A stretch of 64,000 nucleotides of DNA from Ryuthela nishihirai (GCA_038380435.1 JAWZYU010000019.1:23213801-23277800); one strand, 5' to 3'. Numbered from the stretch's first letter, positions 43,236 through 54,425 are shown. The notes: generated by a model not told the origin, from the sequence alone. Made by a program: numbers and translations.

Positions 43236-44038
43236 CCGTATTTCTCCGATTCTAAGACGCACTGTTTTCCCATGTAAACGTCTCTAAAAACGGAGTGCGT
43301 CTGAGAATCGATGGCGTCGCAGTTTTTTTCTTCAAAAATTTCCCCGTTTGGAAAAGGGAACCACATGTTTTGTTTTTACGCGGAATCCCCGCCTCCAAGT
43401 TTGACCGTTATCGCATTCTCCAATTCCATTGGGGAATAAAGTGGCGTGTGTATTTTCTCGCTCTTTCCAAATGTGAAGCCACCGTTATTTCACTATAGTG
43501 GAGCTCTGTGAGTGAATTACAGTGAGCTTGGAACCTGTCTGTTGATTGACAACCTTCCTCTGACACCTTCTGGAAAAATTAAGAAATCGCCGGCATCAAA
43601 TTGGCGGAATGGGTATCAACAGCTTGGAAGCTAATCCCAGAAAGAATAGTGCAGCACTCAGTTAAAATCTGACTCAGTGCATCACCAACGCTCCCGATGG
43701 CACAGAAGACGATATATTATGCAATAATGAAGATAAAGGAGACTCAGAAGAATCAGACTCTGAATGTGAAGTAGAGTCTGATATTGATTCAAATGTAGAT
43801 ATGACGGCTCGGAAGAATCAGATTCTGATATTGATTCAGAAGGAAGTGATGAATAACATACCTACTGATAAATAGGTACTATTGTTGTTAATAAATTGAA
43901 TTCTATTATAATTAAAATATTTGTTAGATATATTGTAACGTTTTATTATTTTTAGAATCAAAGTAATTTTTCTGTTGGTCGTACTGAAATTAAGGTGCGT
44001 CTTACAATCGATGTCGACTTCGAACCGAAGAAATACGG
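43236..44038 (+). mobile_element. pogo/Tigger-like transposon, internally deleted
   Basis: The element is TA-flanked (43234-43235, 44039-44040). Terminal sequences CCGTATTTCTCCG and, inverted, CCGTATTTCTTCGG are followed on both sides by a TAAGACGCAC word. Near 43600-43800, frames give WVSTAWKLIPERIV and CITNAPDGTEDDILC and then an acidic stretch DSEESDSECEVESD. This is the characteristic C-terminus of pogo-type transposases. The DNA-binding and catalytic domains are deleted. Short ORFs at its 5' end are incidental. Confidence 0.75.
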
Positions 44039-44752
44039 TATATAACGTTTAGGAAAAATTTATGAAATTCTCTGACTGGTTTCAAAATTCAATAAAATAT
44101 CTTTTCATAAACACATCTGGATGCTAATTTTTAGTATTCGGTGATCGGAATTAAGATGCCAATACTTGAATATTATTCTCGAAACAACTCTTTTTGAAAC
44201 ACACGATACATGAAATTTACGTCTCTCAGATCAACCATGAAAGCAACATATGAAGCAAACGGTAGTTCAGAATTTATGAAAGAGGTGTTTATTTCTCATG
44301 ACAATCGATATTACAACTTTTTGGAATGATCCACAGATAAAACAAATGGTAACGATCAACGGGTTCGATGTTTCAACAGGTTTTAAAGAAATAGAGATGA
44401 TAAAATGTGATTCTTCAATGTCTTGTTGAAGCAAAGCAGGTATTAGGTTTAAGAAAAGTACTAGCGTCTCTATTAAAGTTATGGAAGAAAGGAGGTAAAG
44501 TAAAAAGTAAGGCTAACTATCATATAATTATAATGTTATGATAAGGTCATCATCAATTAGAGATCCAGCTTGACCAACCTTTCTGTAATATACTTTTAAG
44601 TCAATTTCAAATATTTTCTTATATTTAAAACTGAATAGAATTAATTATGAAATGAGTAAATCGTATAACAGGCTCGAATCTAGAAAAAAGAATTGGGGAA
44701 GTGATGAAATTAAGATGGGGAGAGGGGATACCGGATTTCCTTTGCAGTATAT

Positions 44753-44955
44753 TATTGCCTCTACTTTGGCCGAGTGGTTAGCACGCTTGGCTACTAATCT
44801 AAGGGATTGGGTTCGAACCCCAGGTAAGGCATGGTTGTTTGTGTTGTCGATCTGCTGAGGTCCTGACATCCTTTCAGATCTTCTACTGTGGCATATAAAC
44901 TGGCAGGGTCCTGTCAGACCTCTGTGGCATGCAGCTGCTTGAGGGGGTATTTATT
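44753..44955 (+). mobile_element. SINE family B, nearly full length
   Basis: The class II tRNA-like head keeps A box TTGGCCGAGTGG and B box GGTTCGAACCCC, the best B box of the family. The body ends GCAGCTGCTTGAGGGGG and a T-rich tail follows. The head resembles a Leu/Ser tRNA but is fused to the body, so it is not a tRNA gene. Bases 44041-44752 have no recognised feature. Confidence 0.82.
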
Positions 44956-45427
44956 TATTTTTTTTTCAGATGTCTTTAAAAATTATCTTGAAAAATGGAT
45001 GAATATGCAAATGTTTAATATTTTTGGCTTCCATTACCCTTATTAAAGTTCTCAAAGGGGGCACAATATTTTGCCCACCACCAGCAGATCGGACCCTGTA
45101 TGGTCATTTTTTAAAAATATTTTTACCAAAATGGCCGTACAGGACAAATAAACTACTGCTACAATTTTCGAAAATGATTAACATTGCCTAAATATGGTGG
45201 AATCTTATATAGTAATTTCTCTTAAAAGCATTAAAGCAATTAATTGCTAAATTCTGATGTAAAGATAGGTTTGGGGCTCATATACAATACTATTTTGATC
45301 TTAGTCCAATATTAGTTGATTCTGCTAAAAAATATAGTTAAAAAATTGATAATTTCTTAAAATTGTTTACTGGCATTTTGAATGGCTTTAGGTAAGAACT
45401 GTAATAAATAGGTGTATATCAAAAGGG

Positions 45428-45642
45428 TATGCCGTCCCATGGCCGAGTGGTTTGCGTGCTTGGCTACTGATCTAAGGGACCAGGGTTCCAGCCATTTAAG
45501 GCATGGATTTTCGTGTTGTTTTTCTGCTGAGGTCCCGCCATCTTCTCAGACCTTCTACTCTGGCGTATAAACTGACAGGCTCCAGTCAGACCTCTGTGGC
45601 TAGCAGCTGCTTGAGGGGGTGTTTGTTATTAATTTATTTTAT
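45428..45642 (+). mobile_element. SINE family B, full length
   Basis: Head GCCGTCCCATGGCCGAGTGG; the B box is damaged (GGTTCCAGCC). The body is collinear with the other copies and the tail is TTATTAATTTATTTTATT. Imperfect target duplications TATATCAAAAGG (45415-45426) and TATATCAGAAGG (45643-45654) flank it. Bases 44956-45414 hold nothing named. Confidence 0.82.
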
Positions 45643-45800
45643 TATATCAGAAGGTTAAACGTGGATAAAAACTCGCAGTGAATTAGAATTTTTGTTAATG
45701 GAGTCGCTGTCGACCTTCAAGTCAATCGGTCTGCTTGTTTCGCGAAAGAGAGTTGGTGTAGCCCATAGATATGGTTCCTGTGGATAATAACCATGGATAT

Positions 45801-45928
45801 GGATCTGTCAACTTTCGTGTACGTACACGAAGGTTGGCAGATCCCTAATTTCTAAAAAAAATCGTTGCCAGATATATTTTCTGAATTCTGTAATCAACCA
45901 TAGTGTTCGGATAATTTTTGAGCGACTG
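45801..45928. mobile_element. Palindromic MITE, half copy M3
   Basis: The right half begins at the centre (CGTGTACGTACACGAAGG) and ends GAGCGACTG followed by TA at 45929-45930. Only a ~20-base stump of the left half remains, enough for a short hairpin. Confidence 0.75.
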
Positions 45929-46252
45929 TACCTCTCAGAGATAAAACTATCAAACCCAAATGCTCTCGAGCAATACCAAAAAACTATCCTCCTATCTTAT
46001 AATTTGTTTTTGTGTTACGGATTGCTTTCGCTTCTTTAGATGCTTACGGGCCACCACTGAACCTATGTATGATGGGTTTTCATGTGTATTTGCAGACTGT
46101 TACACTCATCCATGGTCAGAATATACATTTATATTTATATTTCTTTATGAAACTAATTAACATTTTAGGTAATGTTTCAAGAAATAAATGATTATTTATT
46201 ATCTCAATCGAGATTAGGTTTTAACCTTGAAATTTTTAAAAGGAGGAGGTTG

Positions 46253-46800
46253 CGTTATTTTACCTCTGAGCAGCACTTTTTTTGCACACAATGGGCAAAA
46301 TGGCCCGGTCGAAGGACCCCGAAGGCTCAGAGAAGGTTGGGGGAAGGAATCCACTGGAACAGCTGTTGGGCGACAGATGGTAGCTGCCTGTCAAAGCCAT
46401 CCAGTGTGTTCTTTAACGTTGAGTTGTTTTACCTCTGAGCGACACTTTTTTGCACACAATGGGCTAAATAGCCAGGTCACAGGGACCCCAAAGGCTAAGA
46501 GAAGGTGGAGGAAGGGACCCACTGGAACAGCAGTTGGGGGACAGATGGTAGACTCCCATCAAGGCCATCCAGCGTGTTCTTTAATGTGCACAGGGTGTGC
46601 CTCTCACGCACACGGGGCCACTACTTAACGTCCCATCCGACGAATGGCGGCATTTCAAAGCCCATCGTTGTCCTCTACTGATCGTGGGCAGGACGGGGAA
46701 TTTTGCGGAGATTAATCTCAACGCTGACGCAGATGAGACTCGAACCTGGAAACTACAGATTACGAGCCTAGCGCGCTACCGACTGAGCAAACCCTGCCCC
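46253..46800 (-). mobile_element. Two adjacent SINE-A copies
   Basis: A 3' partial copy (about 46253-46420, from the tail to GTGTTCTTTAACGT) is followed directly by a complete copy (46421-46800) with tRNA head complement GGACTCGAACC-like at 46737. A GGAGGAGG word lies on both outer sides (near 46241 and 46805). The pair may therefore have inserted as one unit, as at 52629-53229. Confidence 0.8.
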
Positions 46801-47097
46801 CAAAATGGAGGAGGAGGTCTCAAGTGAAATGTTTCAAACTGGTGATATATAATGAGTTGTTAAATGAAACTATGTTATTTGTAGATCTGCGGATAAAAAC
46901 GGTTAGTTGCACAAAGCTGAAATTTGAAGCGAATGATAATCAGGTCATGTAGAATAGAATGACAGTTAAAACCTCTTATAAAAACTGCGAGCGGGTTCGA
47001 CGTGGCGCTGTACAGAAAAACCATGCACATTTTTTACCAATCACTTGCTAGTAAGAGAATATATCACGTGATTACAGAATGAAAACAGAAAGCCATC

Positions 47098-47395
47098 ATG
47101 AAACCTGATCCTTTTGGAATAGAGAGCATGATCATTTTCACTTTTCCAAACTTTACAGAAAAGTGGACAGGAGGAGCCACAACACCGGAACTGAAGGATC
47201 GTGCATTATTCGTTAAGCTCTATTTCTCTAACAATAACAAAGACACGAATGCTGTAGCCGAATATCGCTTACTGATGAGATGGAGACGCCTTTGAGGAAA
47301 ATGAGTTACAAAACAGGGCTCAGAATTTTGAAGAAACGGTTATTAATCGAAATGCCATTGCAGAGGAAGTCTACCGGTTTTTGAATACATTGTAA
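47098..47395 (+). pseudogene. Possible transposase helix-turn-helix remnant
   Basis: The frame 47098-47295 contains ELKDRALFVKLYFSNNNKDT and NAVAEYRLLMR. This resembles the first helix-turn-helix of DUF4817-type proteins. After a shift, NFEETV fits the next helix near 47325. The opening ~25 residues are RX sequence read through, so the true start is unclear. Alternative: chance similarity. Confidence 0.35.
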
Positions 47396-48358
47396 ATGGC
47401 TAATACAATAGTCTTCTCTTAGAGCCAGGGCCGATGTAACAGATCTGAATTTTGCGTGATCAAATGTTTTTCAAAGTCTTACGAAATGTGTTGCGCTGAT
47501 TCCCGTACAAACTAGTATTTTCATGACTTGGGATTGGATAGGATGGAGCTGAACAACAATTGGCCATGTAACGTTTTACGGAATATGGAGGCGTACTTGT
47601 CATCACACAGCATTGTTGGGTAAGGGAATCGTCATATCCTCTGGCGTCGATCAAATTTCGCAGCATTCTCCACCTAATACTGTATGGTGTGTTTTCAATT
47701 CTACTATCATCTAGGAACCCTTCTTCTTGGAGGAGGTCCAAGCCATGACCTCCTAACACGTATAACACAAATAAAGCATGTCCAGAGCACAATGCTTTGT
47801 TTGGTGCAATTTTATGTTATCTCAGTAATAACTCAGATACATAACTTAGTAACTTCTTAAATAAGCTTTACATTAAAATCATCGCAATCAAATCTATTTC
47901 AATGTCGATTTTCAACAAAATTCGTTCACTATTTTCACAGTTGCGCAGAACAGCTAATATGACAGTTTAAATAATTGTTCTACTAAGTTAATAAAAACTA
48001 GTTTTAAAGAAAGCAAAACAGTCATACTGAACTTTACCAAGCCATATAAGAGTGTTTTTAGCAGTTCTTATAATAATTATGTTCATTTTCAATAATTATA
48101 AATGACGTTTTGCAGAACAAGCTAACTTGCTAAATGTTTCAGCTTCCACAACACTTTAAACACTGAACGCATATTTTTAAAAATTTGTTGCGTTTGGAAT
48201 AGATATTTTGATTTAAATAGATTTGACTGAGATTTTTGAATTAGGAAGCATTTTTTTCATAAAACTCTTATTTAAGGAATTTACCGAATTCTGCAACTGA
48301 CTTATTATGACATAATATAGGACTGCACTTAATGATGGAACCGTTTAGTATACATGTA

Positions 48359-48453
48359 CAATCGCTCAAAAAATATCCGAACACTATAGTTGATTTCAGA
48401 ATTCAGAATTTTTGAAAACAACCATAATGTTCGGATATTATTTTGAGCGAACG
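48359..48453. mobile_element. Palindromic MITE, short copy M4
   Basis: This 95-base deletion derivative keeps both ends (CAATCGCTCAAAAAATATCC and its inverted partner) and lacks the centre. TA lies on both sides (48357-48358, 48454-48455). The other RX copy shows the unoccupied site at about 2632-2646. Confidence 0.85.
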
Positions 48454-49049
48454 TACTCTGTAGGACCTCATCTGTAAACACCGAGAAGAGATTTGAGGGT
48501 GGGATGTATGTTATAATGTATCACATAACGTACTATTAACGTTCTTATTAAACAAGACACCGACCTAGTACACTATGACATTAAAATGCTATATTTGTTT
48601 TTGCGATTAGTCTTTTTAGCGTTTTGCGATTTCAAGAATCATATTTTTTATGTAATATCCCTTGCAATTAAATACTAGTACAGTTAATACTCACTTGGTA
48701 TGTTGACATTCGTACAAAAGTAAAGATTCCTACACAAAATATGTTAGTAAAATGAAGAGGCAGTTCTATATGTACAGCGGGCGGGGTGAAGTGTTAAATC
48801 CTTCTGATACGTCATATATTTATAAACTACCTGTTGTAAAATAACGGGTCCTACGCTATTACTGTTCACTTTTAGCGACTTACGTTGGAAGTCACTGAAC
48901 TGGAATCAATTTTCAGCAATGGCTATTTTGTAACTAAATGACTACACAAAATTACACTAAATGATACTATAATTTATAGTGGTAGCTGATTTCGCCCTCC
49001 TTTAATTACTTTTATCTAGCAAATAGGGTCGTACAGTGGGTCTTCGGTA

Positions 49050-49876
49050 AGCAGGTTGGTCTTTTCGTCAAATTGTACACCGCTTTGGACGAGAGGTATC
49101 GGCAGTGGTACGATGGTGGCGTCGATGATCAAAAGAGCATTCACACACTCGTAGACATGGTGCCGGGCAGCACAGAGTTACGGACGTACGAGAGGATCGG
49201 CGTATCAGGAGGACGGTGGTGGCAGAACGACAGCTACAGCGTCACAAATTCGATCCTCTGTCGTACCAAGGGTGTCTACAAGAACGATACACAATCGTCT
49301 TTTGGAAGCAGGACTACGGGCAGGTGTGCCGCTGGCACGGTTACCACTGTCACCTCATCACTGTCGAGCACGTTTGCAGGGGTGCATCGTATAACCGATG
49401 CACCCCTGCAAACGTGAAGAACTGCAAACCTCAAGAAGAAGTTCATTGGATGTTCATGGATCATAAAGCCCATGCCGGGCATCATGGTGTGGGGAGCGAT
49501 TAGCTATCACTCTCGTACGTGTCTGGTGTTTGTACAGGGTACACTGAATAGCAATACGTATGTCAGTGACATCGTACTACCAGTCATCCTGCCATATTTG
49601 AGTGTAATCCCAAATGCGATAATCCAGCAAGATAACGCCCACCCATACTCCGCCCGGGCAACTCAACATGCTCTTCAGGCAGTGCACGAACTCCTTTGGC
49701 CAGCATGCTTTCCAGACTTGTCTCCAATCGAGCATGTCTGGGATTGGATCGGACAAAGACTTTTCCACGGACTGTGTCAGGCAACGACCATCCCTGAATT
49801 ACGTGTCCAAGTTCAAAGTGCATGGAATGGCGTGATATCCAGCATTTGTACGACCAACTGTATGCCAGATTGGTAG
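49050..49876 (+). pseudogene. Tc1-like transposase relic
   Basis: The 5' frames give part of the paired helix-turn-helix: RTIHNRLLEAGLRAGVPLAR followed by LPLSPHHCRARL. After a gap, frame 49472-49876 gives MVWGAISYHSRTC, IIQQDNAHPYSAR with the second catalytic Asp (49631-49633), and PACFPDLSPIEHVWD with the catalytic Glu (49730-49732). The segment that should hold the first catalytic Asp is deleted and replaced by a perfect hairpin (49369-49416). The frame ends TNCMPDW then stop. I could not define terminal repeats. Confidence 0.85.
49369..49416. other. Perfect 21-bp hairpin inside the Tc1 relic
   Basis: The left stem 49369-49389 (CACGTTTGCAGGGGTGCATCG in two overlapping reads) pairs perfectly with 49396-49416 around a six-base loop, TATAAC. 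It lies exactly where the coding sequence jumps from the DNA-binding domain to the middle of the catalytic domain. Confidence 0.9.
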
Positions 49877-50239
49877 CTTGTATTGCTGCTCGAGGAGGTT
49901 GAACACCTTATTAAAATGTGCCTTTTGTAAAATATAATACACATTAAAAGATAAAATAAACATTGAATCATTTCACACGTGTGATCACTGCCCTTTCTCA
50001 ACAAGTTCTTCTACTAAATAAATCTCATAGATTACGCTTCAATTGTTAATGGCGTTCTTTTCTCGGTTTCCGCCAGTGTAGATAAAGTTAAGGTTCCAGG
50101 CGGTAGTCGTAATGTTAAATTCGCATTGACAATGCGAAAGCAGTCGACGTAGCCCTGATTCGCAAAATAAATTATGTGACTGGCTACATAACACGGCGTA
50201 CCACTGTCAGGAGTACGTTTGCTTTTATCTGGCTCTTGC

Positions 50240-50630
50240 GTTGGGTTGTGTTGTTTTACCTCTGAGCGGCACTTTTTTGCACACCATGGGCTAAATGGCC
50301 AGGTCACATGGACCCCGAAGGCTCAGAGAAGGTTGGGGGAGGGGACCCACTGGAACAGCTGTTGGGAGACAGATGGTAACCTCCTGTCAAGACCATCCAG
50401 CGTGTTCTTTAACGTGCACAGGGTATGGCTCTCCCGCACACGGGGCCACGGCTTAACGTCCCATCCGATGGACGGCGGCCTTTCCAAGCCCATCGGTGTC
50501 CTCTACTGACCGTGGGCAGGACGGGGAATTTTTGCGGAGATAAATCTCAACGCTGACCTAGCTGGGACTCGAACCTGGAACTACTGATTACGAGCCTGGC
50601 GCGCTACCGACTGAGCCACCCCCGCCCCCG
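50240..50630 (-). mobile_element. tRNA-derived SINE (family A), full length
   Basis: The copy is complete and young-looking, with a 12-base duplication TCTGGCTCTTGC at 50228-50239 and 50631-50642. The ORFs across it are shadows of the SINE. Bases 49877-50227 and 50643-50812 carry nothing else of note apart from a C run near 50738. Confidence 0.92.
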
Positions 50631-50812
50631 TCTGGCTCTTGCACTTCATTATCTAAACCAAGACAGCCCTGAGAGAACACACAGGAGCCAGTCAAATAGT
50701 CATGCATATATTCGACCCTTGATCTGGCTATTCATCCCCCCCCCCCGTGGTAAAGAGTCGGCACCTTTTTATGTATGTACGTACGTACACTAAATGATCA
50801 TTGAATTATGAC

Positions 50813-51004
50813 CACTCATCCCTATGTTATGTCAACGGGACGCTAAACGTATAAATTTTGAAACAAGCGTTTTATGGGTAAATAAAGAAGTTCTAAAATG
50901 AATTAGAAATCTCCATCAAAGTTTTCTAAATCTCGATTTTCAGCAACATTCTTTCAGTATTTATCAGGCATTACAGGTTAAACCATTAAAAGGCAGCAAT
51001 GCGT
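50813..51004 (+). repeat. RX piece left of LINE J2
   Basis: The order GTTATGTCAACGGGACG, AAATAAAGAAGTTCTAAAATG and TTTCAGCAACATTCTTTCAG matches the RX middle (2680-2830). The inverted match at 52300-52590 places J2 within a palindromic RX arrangement. Confidence 0.5.
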
Positions 51005-52262
51005 TCTAAGAAATTGATAAAAAAATTAAACGACTATTAAAGAAATTGGAAACCAGAATTGGAAATGCATTAAGTAGCGAAAGGAAATTAAATGTTGGCA
51101 TTCCACAAGGATCTATACTTGGACCCGTGTTGTTCCTCTTGCATATTAATGATATGACTAATTTAAAATTAAAAAGTAAATTATTTCTTTATGCTGATGA
51201 TAATTTATTATCAGCATAAAGTTATTTTAAACGTTATTTTAAACAGCAATCGCGACGTTGACGCGGCTATAAAAGAATTACAGGATGACTATAATTGCTT
51301 GTTGAGATGGCTGAATATTAATTTAATAAATATAAATAACGATAAAACTAAATGGATGATCTTCCACTCACCAGGTACTTTGAAAACATCAAACCACGCA
51401 ATTAAGACCCACAATATAAATTGTATATATAAATCCTATTTTTATAAAAATATTTGTGATTGTCATAGCATTGAATTGGTGGATAATTTTAAGTACCTGG
51501 GTTGATATTTGGATTCAACCTTTCGATGGAACACTCACGTCTTGAAGCTATGTGAAAGTCTTAGATATCGCGCCACAAAATTTACAAATTGCAATTCTTA
51601 GTTGATATCGACGTTTGCCTTATGGTCTACAAGGCAATTTGTGAATCTTTTATTAGGTATGGAATTACAATATATGGAACAACTGGCATCACTAACCTAA
51701 AAAAATTGAAAAGTTGTAATCATCTGTAGCAAAAAATATAATTCCATACAAGCTTAGAGATAATTTTTCAAATGCAAGTGAAAGATTTTCTTTCCTAAAT
51801 ATTCTATCAGTTCAAAATCTCTATAGTTATGGCAGTATTCTGGACAACTTTTTCAATGACACATATAAAGTACAAATTACACATGATAAGAATACCAGAC
51901 TTCAGACCAATAATTATTTTCAAATCCCGAATTTTGTTAATAATTACGGTTAAAAACTTAAAGAGTATAAAGTGCCGGAGATCTTTAACCAGTTACCAAG
52001 AGAAATCATATATCTAACTAATTTTAGTGAGATTAAGTTAAAGGTTAAAAACTATTTAAAGATTGTCTGTTAATCTGTAATCCTGAGCAAACCTGCATCT
52101 ATATGACTTCTGTGTTCTTTTTTAATATGTTCACTTATGTATGAAAACTAATCCTCATCAATATTTCCTGCAGATAAGCTATTAGCTTTGTGGGTAAATC
52201 TCTCTACATGTGTATTTTGTGAGATGACGATGATGATGAATAAATATATTATTATTAAAAAA
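51005..52262 (+). pseudogene. LINE J2, 5'-truncated reverse transcriptase
   Basis: Starts inside the reverse transcriptase: LNVGIPQGSILGPVLFLLHI (motif B, about 51093-51150) then LYADDNLLSA and a stop at the motif C site (about 51190-51220). ORF 51191-51505 carries the downstream thumb (DDYNCLLRWLNINLININND, KYLG). Later frames match the J1 C-terminus (FNQLPREI-type sequence near 52000). The 3' end has AAGCTATTAGCTTTGTGGG, a (GAT)n-like stretch and TATTATTATTAAAA. It is of the same family as J1 but clearly diverged. Confidence 0.8.
51187..51221. other. 12-bp hairpin at the J2 YADD site
   Basis: CTTTATGCTGAT (51187-51198) pairs with ATCAGCATAAAG (51210-51221). The left stem is the normal YADD codon sequence and the right stem is its inverted copy, which introduces a stop. 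Confidence 0.85.
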
Positions 52263-52299
52263 ATTACATACACTTTTAAAATATGAAGATATTTATGAA

Positions 52300-52595
52300 A
52301 TGGTTTGTATAATAATACGTTTTTTCAGTTTCAATGAACTTTATGAGGTAAATTCTTTTATTTCGCATTGCTGTTGTTAAATGTTCAAACTTACATAACT
52401 TTTAGAATATTGAACGAATATTGTAAAAAAAAAAATTGACATTTATATAGAACTGACTGAGGTCTTTAATTCACCTTGATGATAACCTTAATTCACCTTG
52501 ATATTTGATTATATGTTCTCCTAAAACGCTTATTTCGAACATTATAGAGCTACGAGGTTAACATCTCATTGGCATAACATAGGATGGGGTGGTCA
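52300..52595 (-). repeat. RX piece right of LINE J2
   Basis: Inverted relative to 50813-51004: AACGCTTATTTCGAACATTATAG then GAGGTTAACATCTCATTGG and CATAACATAGG. A 24-base phrase with TTAATTCACCTTGATG is duplicated at about 52467-52505. Confidence 0.5.
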
Positions 52596-52628
52596 TTATT
52601 CAGTGATCACTCAGTGTATGTATGTATG

Positions 52629-53229
52629 TTGTTGGGTTACCTCTGAGAGGCACTTTTTTGCACACCATGGGCTAAATGTCCAGGTCACATGGACCCCGAA
52701 GGCTCAGAGAAGGTTGGGGGAGGGGACCCACTGGAACAGCTGTTGGGAGACAGATGGTAGCCTCCATTCAAGGCCATCCAGCGTGTTCTTTAACGTGCAC
52801 AGGGTATGGCTCTCCCGCACACGGGGCCACGGCTTAACGTCCCATCCGACGGACGGCGGCCTTTTCAAGCCCATCGGTGTCCCCTACTGACCGTGGGCAA
52901 GGCGGGGAATTTTGCGGAGATAAATCTCAACGCTGACCCAGCTGGGACTCGAACCTGGGAACTACAGATTACGAGCCTGGCGCGCTACCGACTGAGCCAC
53001 CCACGCCCCCGTGCAGAGGGTATGGTTGCTCTCCCGCACACGGTGCCACGGCTTAACGTCCCATCCGACGGACGGCGGCCTTTTCAAGCCCATCGGTGTC
53101 TCCTACTGACCGTGGGCAGGGCGGGGAGTTTTGCGGAGATAAATCTGAACGCTGACCCAGCTGGGACTCGAACCTGGGAACTGCAGATTACGAGCCTGGC
53201 GCGCTACCGACTGAGCCACCCCCGCCCCT
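52629..53229 (-). mobile_element. SINE-A tandem dimer with one target duplication
   Basis: A complete SINE A (52629-53008) is followed head-to-tail by a second partial one (53009-53229) that keeps the tRNA head and the adjacent half of the body. A single 14-base duplication TGTATGTATGTATG at 52615-52628 and 53230-53243 brackets the whole pair, so the dimer inserted once. The target is itself a TATG repeat, which weakens the exact length. Confidence 0.85.
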
Positions 53230-53471
53230 TGTATGTATGTATGGAAGCACAAGTTGTCAGTCAAAAATGCAATTTTTTTTTCTCAAAAGTGTTTGTCGCT
53301 TCGACTTTATTGTTTGCCTTCAGATGTCCATAAATTTGCAATATTCGTTTCCAGCTGATGGTATTACCAAGGCTCAGGAAATCAATCAACAGTGAACACT
53401 GATAATTAATTTGAAACGTCATCATAATTTGTTTAGGAAAATAACTTATTTATGTTAAATACTCCAATGTA

Positions 53472-53817
53472 CAGTCGCTCAAAAAATATCCGAACACTAT
53501 GGTTGATTTCAGAATTCAGAAAAAATCTGGCAACGATTTTTTTAGAAATTAGTGATCTGGCAACCTTCGTGTCACGTGATACGACGTCGGATGGGACGTT
53601 AAGCCGTTGGCCCGTGTGCGGGAGAGTCATACCCTATGCACGTCACTAATTGTAACACCTTGGTCACCGTCCGTCGGATGGGATGTTAAGCCGTGGTCCC
53701 GTGTGTGGGATACTAATACCTCGTGCCAGATCACTAATTTCTAAAAAAATTGTTGCCAGATAGTTGTTCGGAATTCTGTAACCAACCATAGTGTTTGGAT
53801 ACTTTTTTCAGCGACTG
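53472..53817. mobile_element. Palindromic MITE M5 with SINE debris at its centre
   Basis: The left half is intact (CAGTCGCTCAAAAAATATCC, through GGCAACCTTCGTGTCACGTG). The right half is inverted and ends GCGACTG. TA lies at 53470-53471 and 53818-53819. The centre is replaced by two SINE-A body fragments in plus orientation (about 53583-53642 and 53665-53712), both from the GTCGGATGGGA to CGTGTGCGGGA region. A duplicated gene-conversion or filler event is likely. Confidence 0.8.
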
Positions 53818-54064
53818 TACATGGAGCTCTCCGCATTGCGCTCTATATTTGTTCGGAGAAGGAGGCGTCAAAATAGTCCGCTTGATTTCTGTGTCTTTTA
53901 CACTTGATTTCTTTTTCAACATTTCGTTTAGCAAAATGTATCACATTCAGTATAAACCACTACCAATACATATGATCTATACTTACGTACACGTTTCATG
54001 GTTTTTGTTAAATCGCACACTACAAAAAATAGATATTTAGTTTTATTGATTAATTCCTCTTTAG

Positions 54065-54425
54065 TGGTAGCGCGCCAGGCTCGTAATCTGCAATTCCCAG
54101 GTTCGAATCCCAGCTGATTCAGCGTTGAAATTTATCTCCGCCAAACTCCCCGCCCTGCCCACGGTCAGTAGGGGACACCGATGGGTTTGGAAAGGCCACC
54201 GTTCGTCGGATGGGATGTTAAGCCGTGGCCCCGTGTGCGGAAGAGTCATACCCTGTGCACGTTAAAGAACACGCTGGATGGCCTTGACGGGAAGCTACCA
54301 TCTGTCTCCCAACAGCAGTTCCAGTGTGTCCCCTCCCCCAACCTACTCTGAGCTTTCGGGGTCCATGTGACCTGGCCATTTAGCCCATTGTGGGCAAAAA
54401 ATTGCCGATCAGAGGTAAAACCAAC
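54065..54425 (+). mobile_element. SINE family A, head-truncated
   Basis: Starts within the tRNA head (GTGGTAGCGCGCCAGGCTCG), B box GGTTCGAATCCC intact, full body to GAGGTAAAACCAACC. No clear target duplication. Bases 53820-54064 carry no other feature. Confidence 0.85.

Larger units (their letters stand above)
46810..49025 (-). repeat. Dispersed repeat RX, copy 2
   Basis: Reverse complement of 2045-3335, with about 1 kb of additional sequence around 47150-48130 and MITE M4 inserted at 48359-48453. An inverted partial duplication within it pairs 47815-47940 with 48180-48290. A 110-residue reverse ORF at 47460-47792 has no recognised motif. Confidence 0.65.

Noticed and set aside
44755..44830. 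tRNA-Leu or tRNA-Ser gene
   Set aside because: The class II tRNA-like head is fused to the SINE-B body that recurs at other sites, so it is not a free tRNA.
47460..47792. 110-residue reverse ORF
   Set aside because: No motif, no second copy in RX copy 1 and no splice or promoter context.
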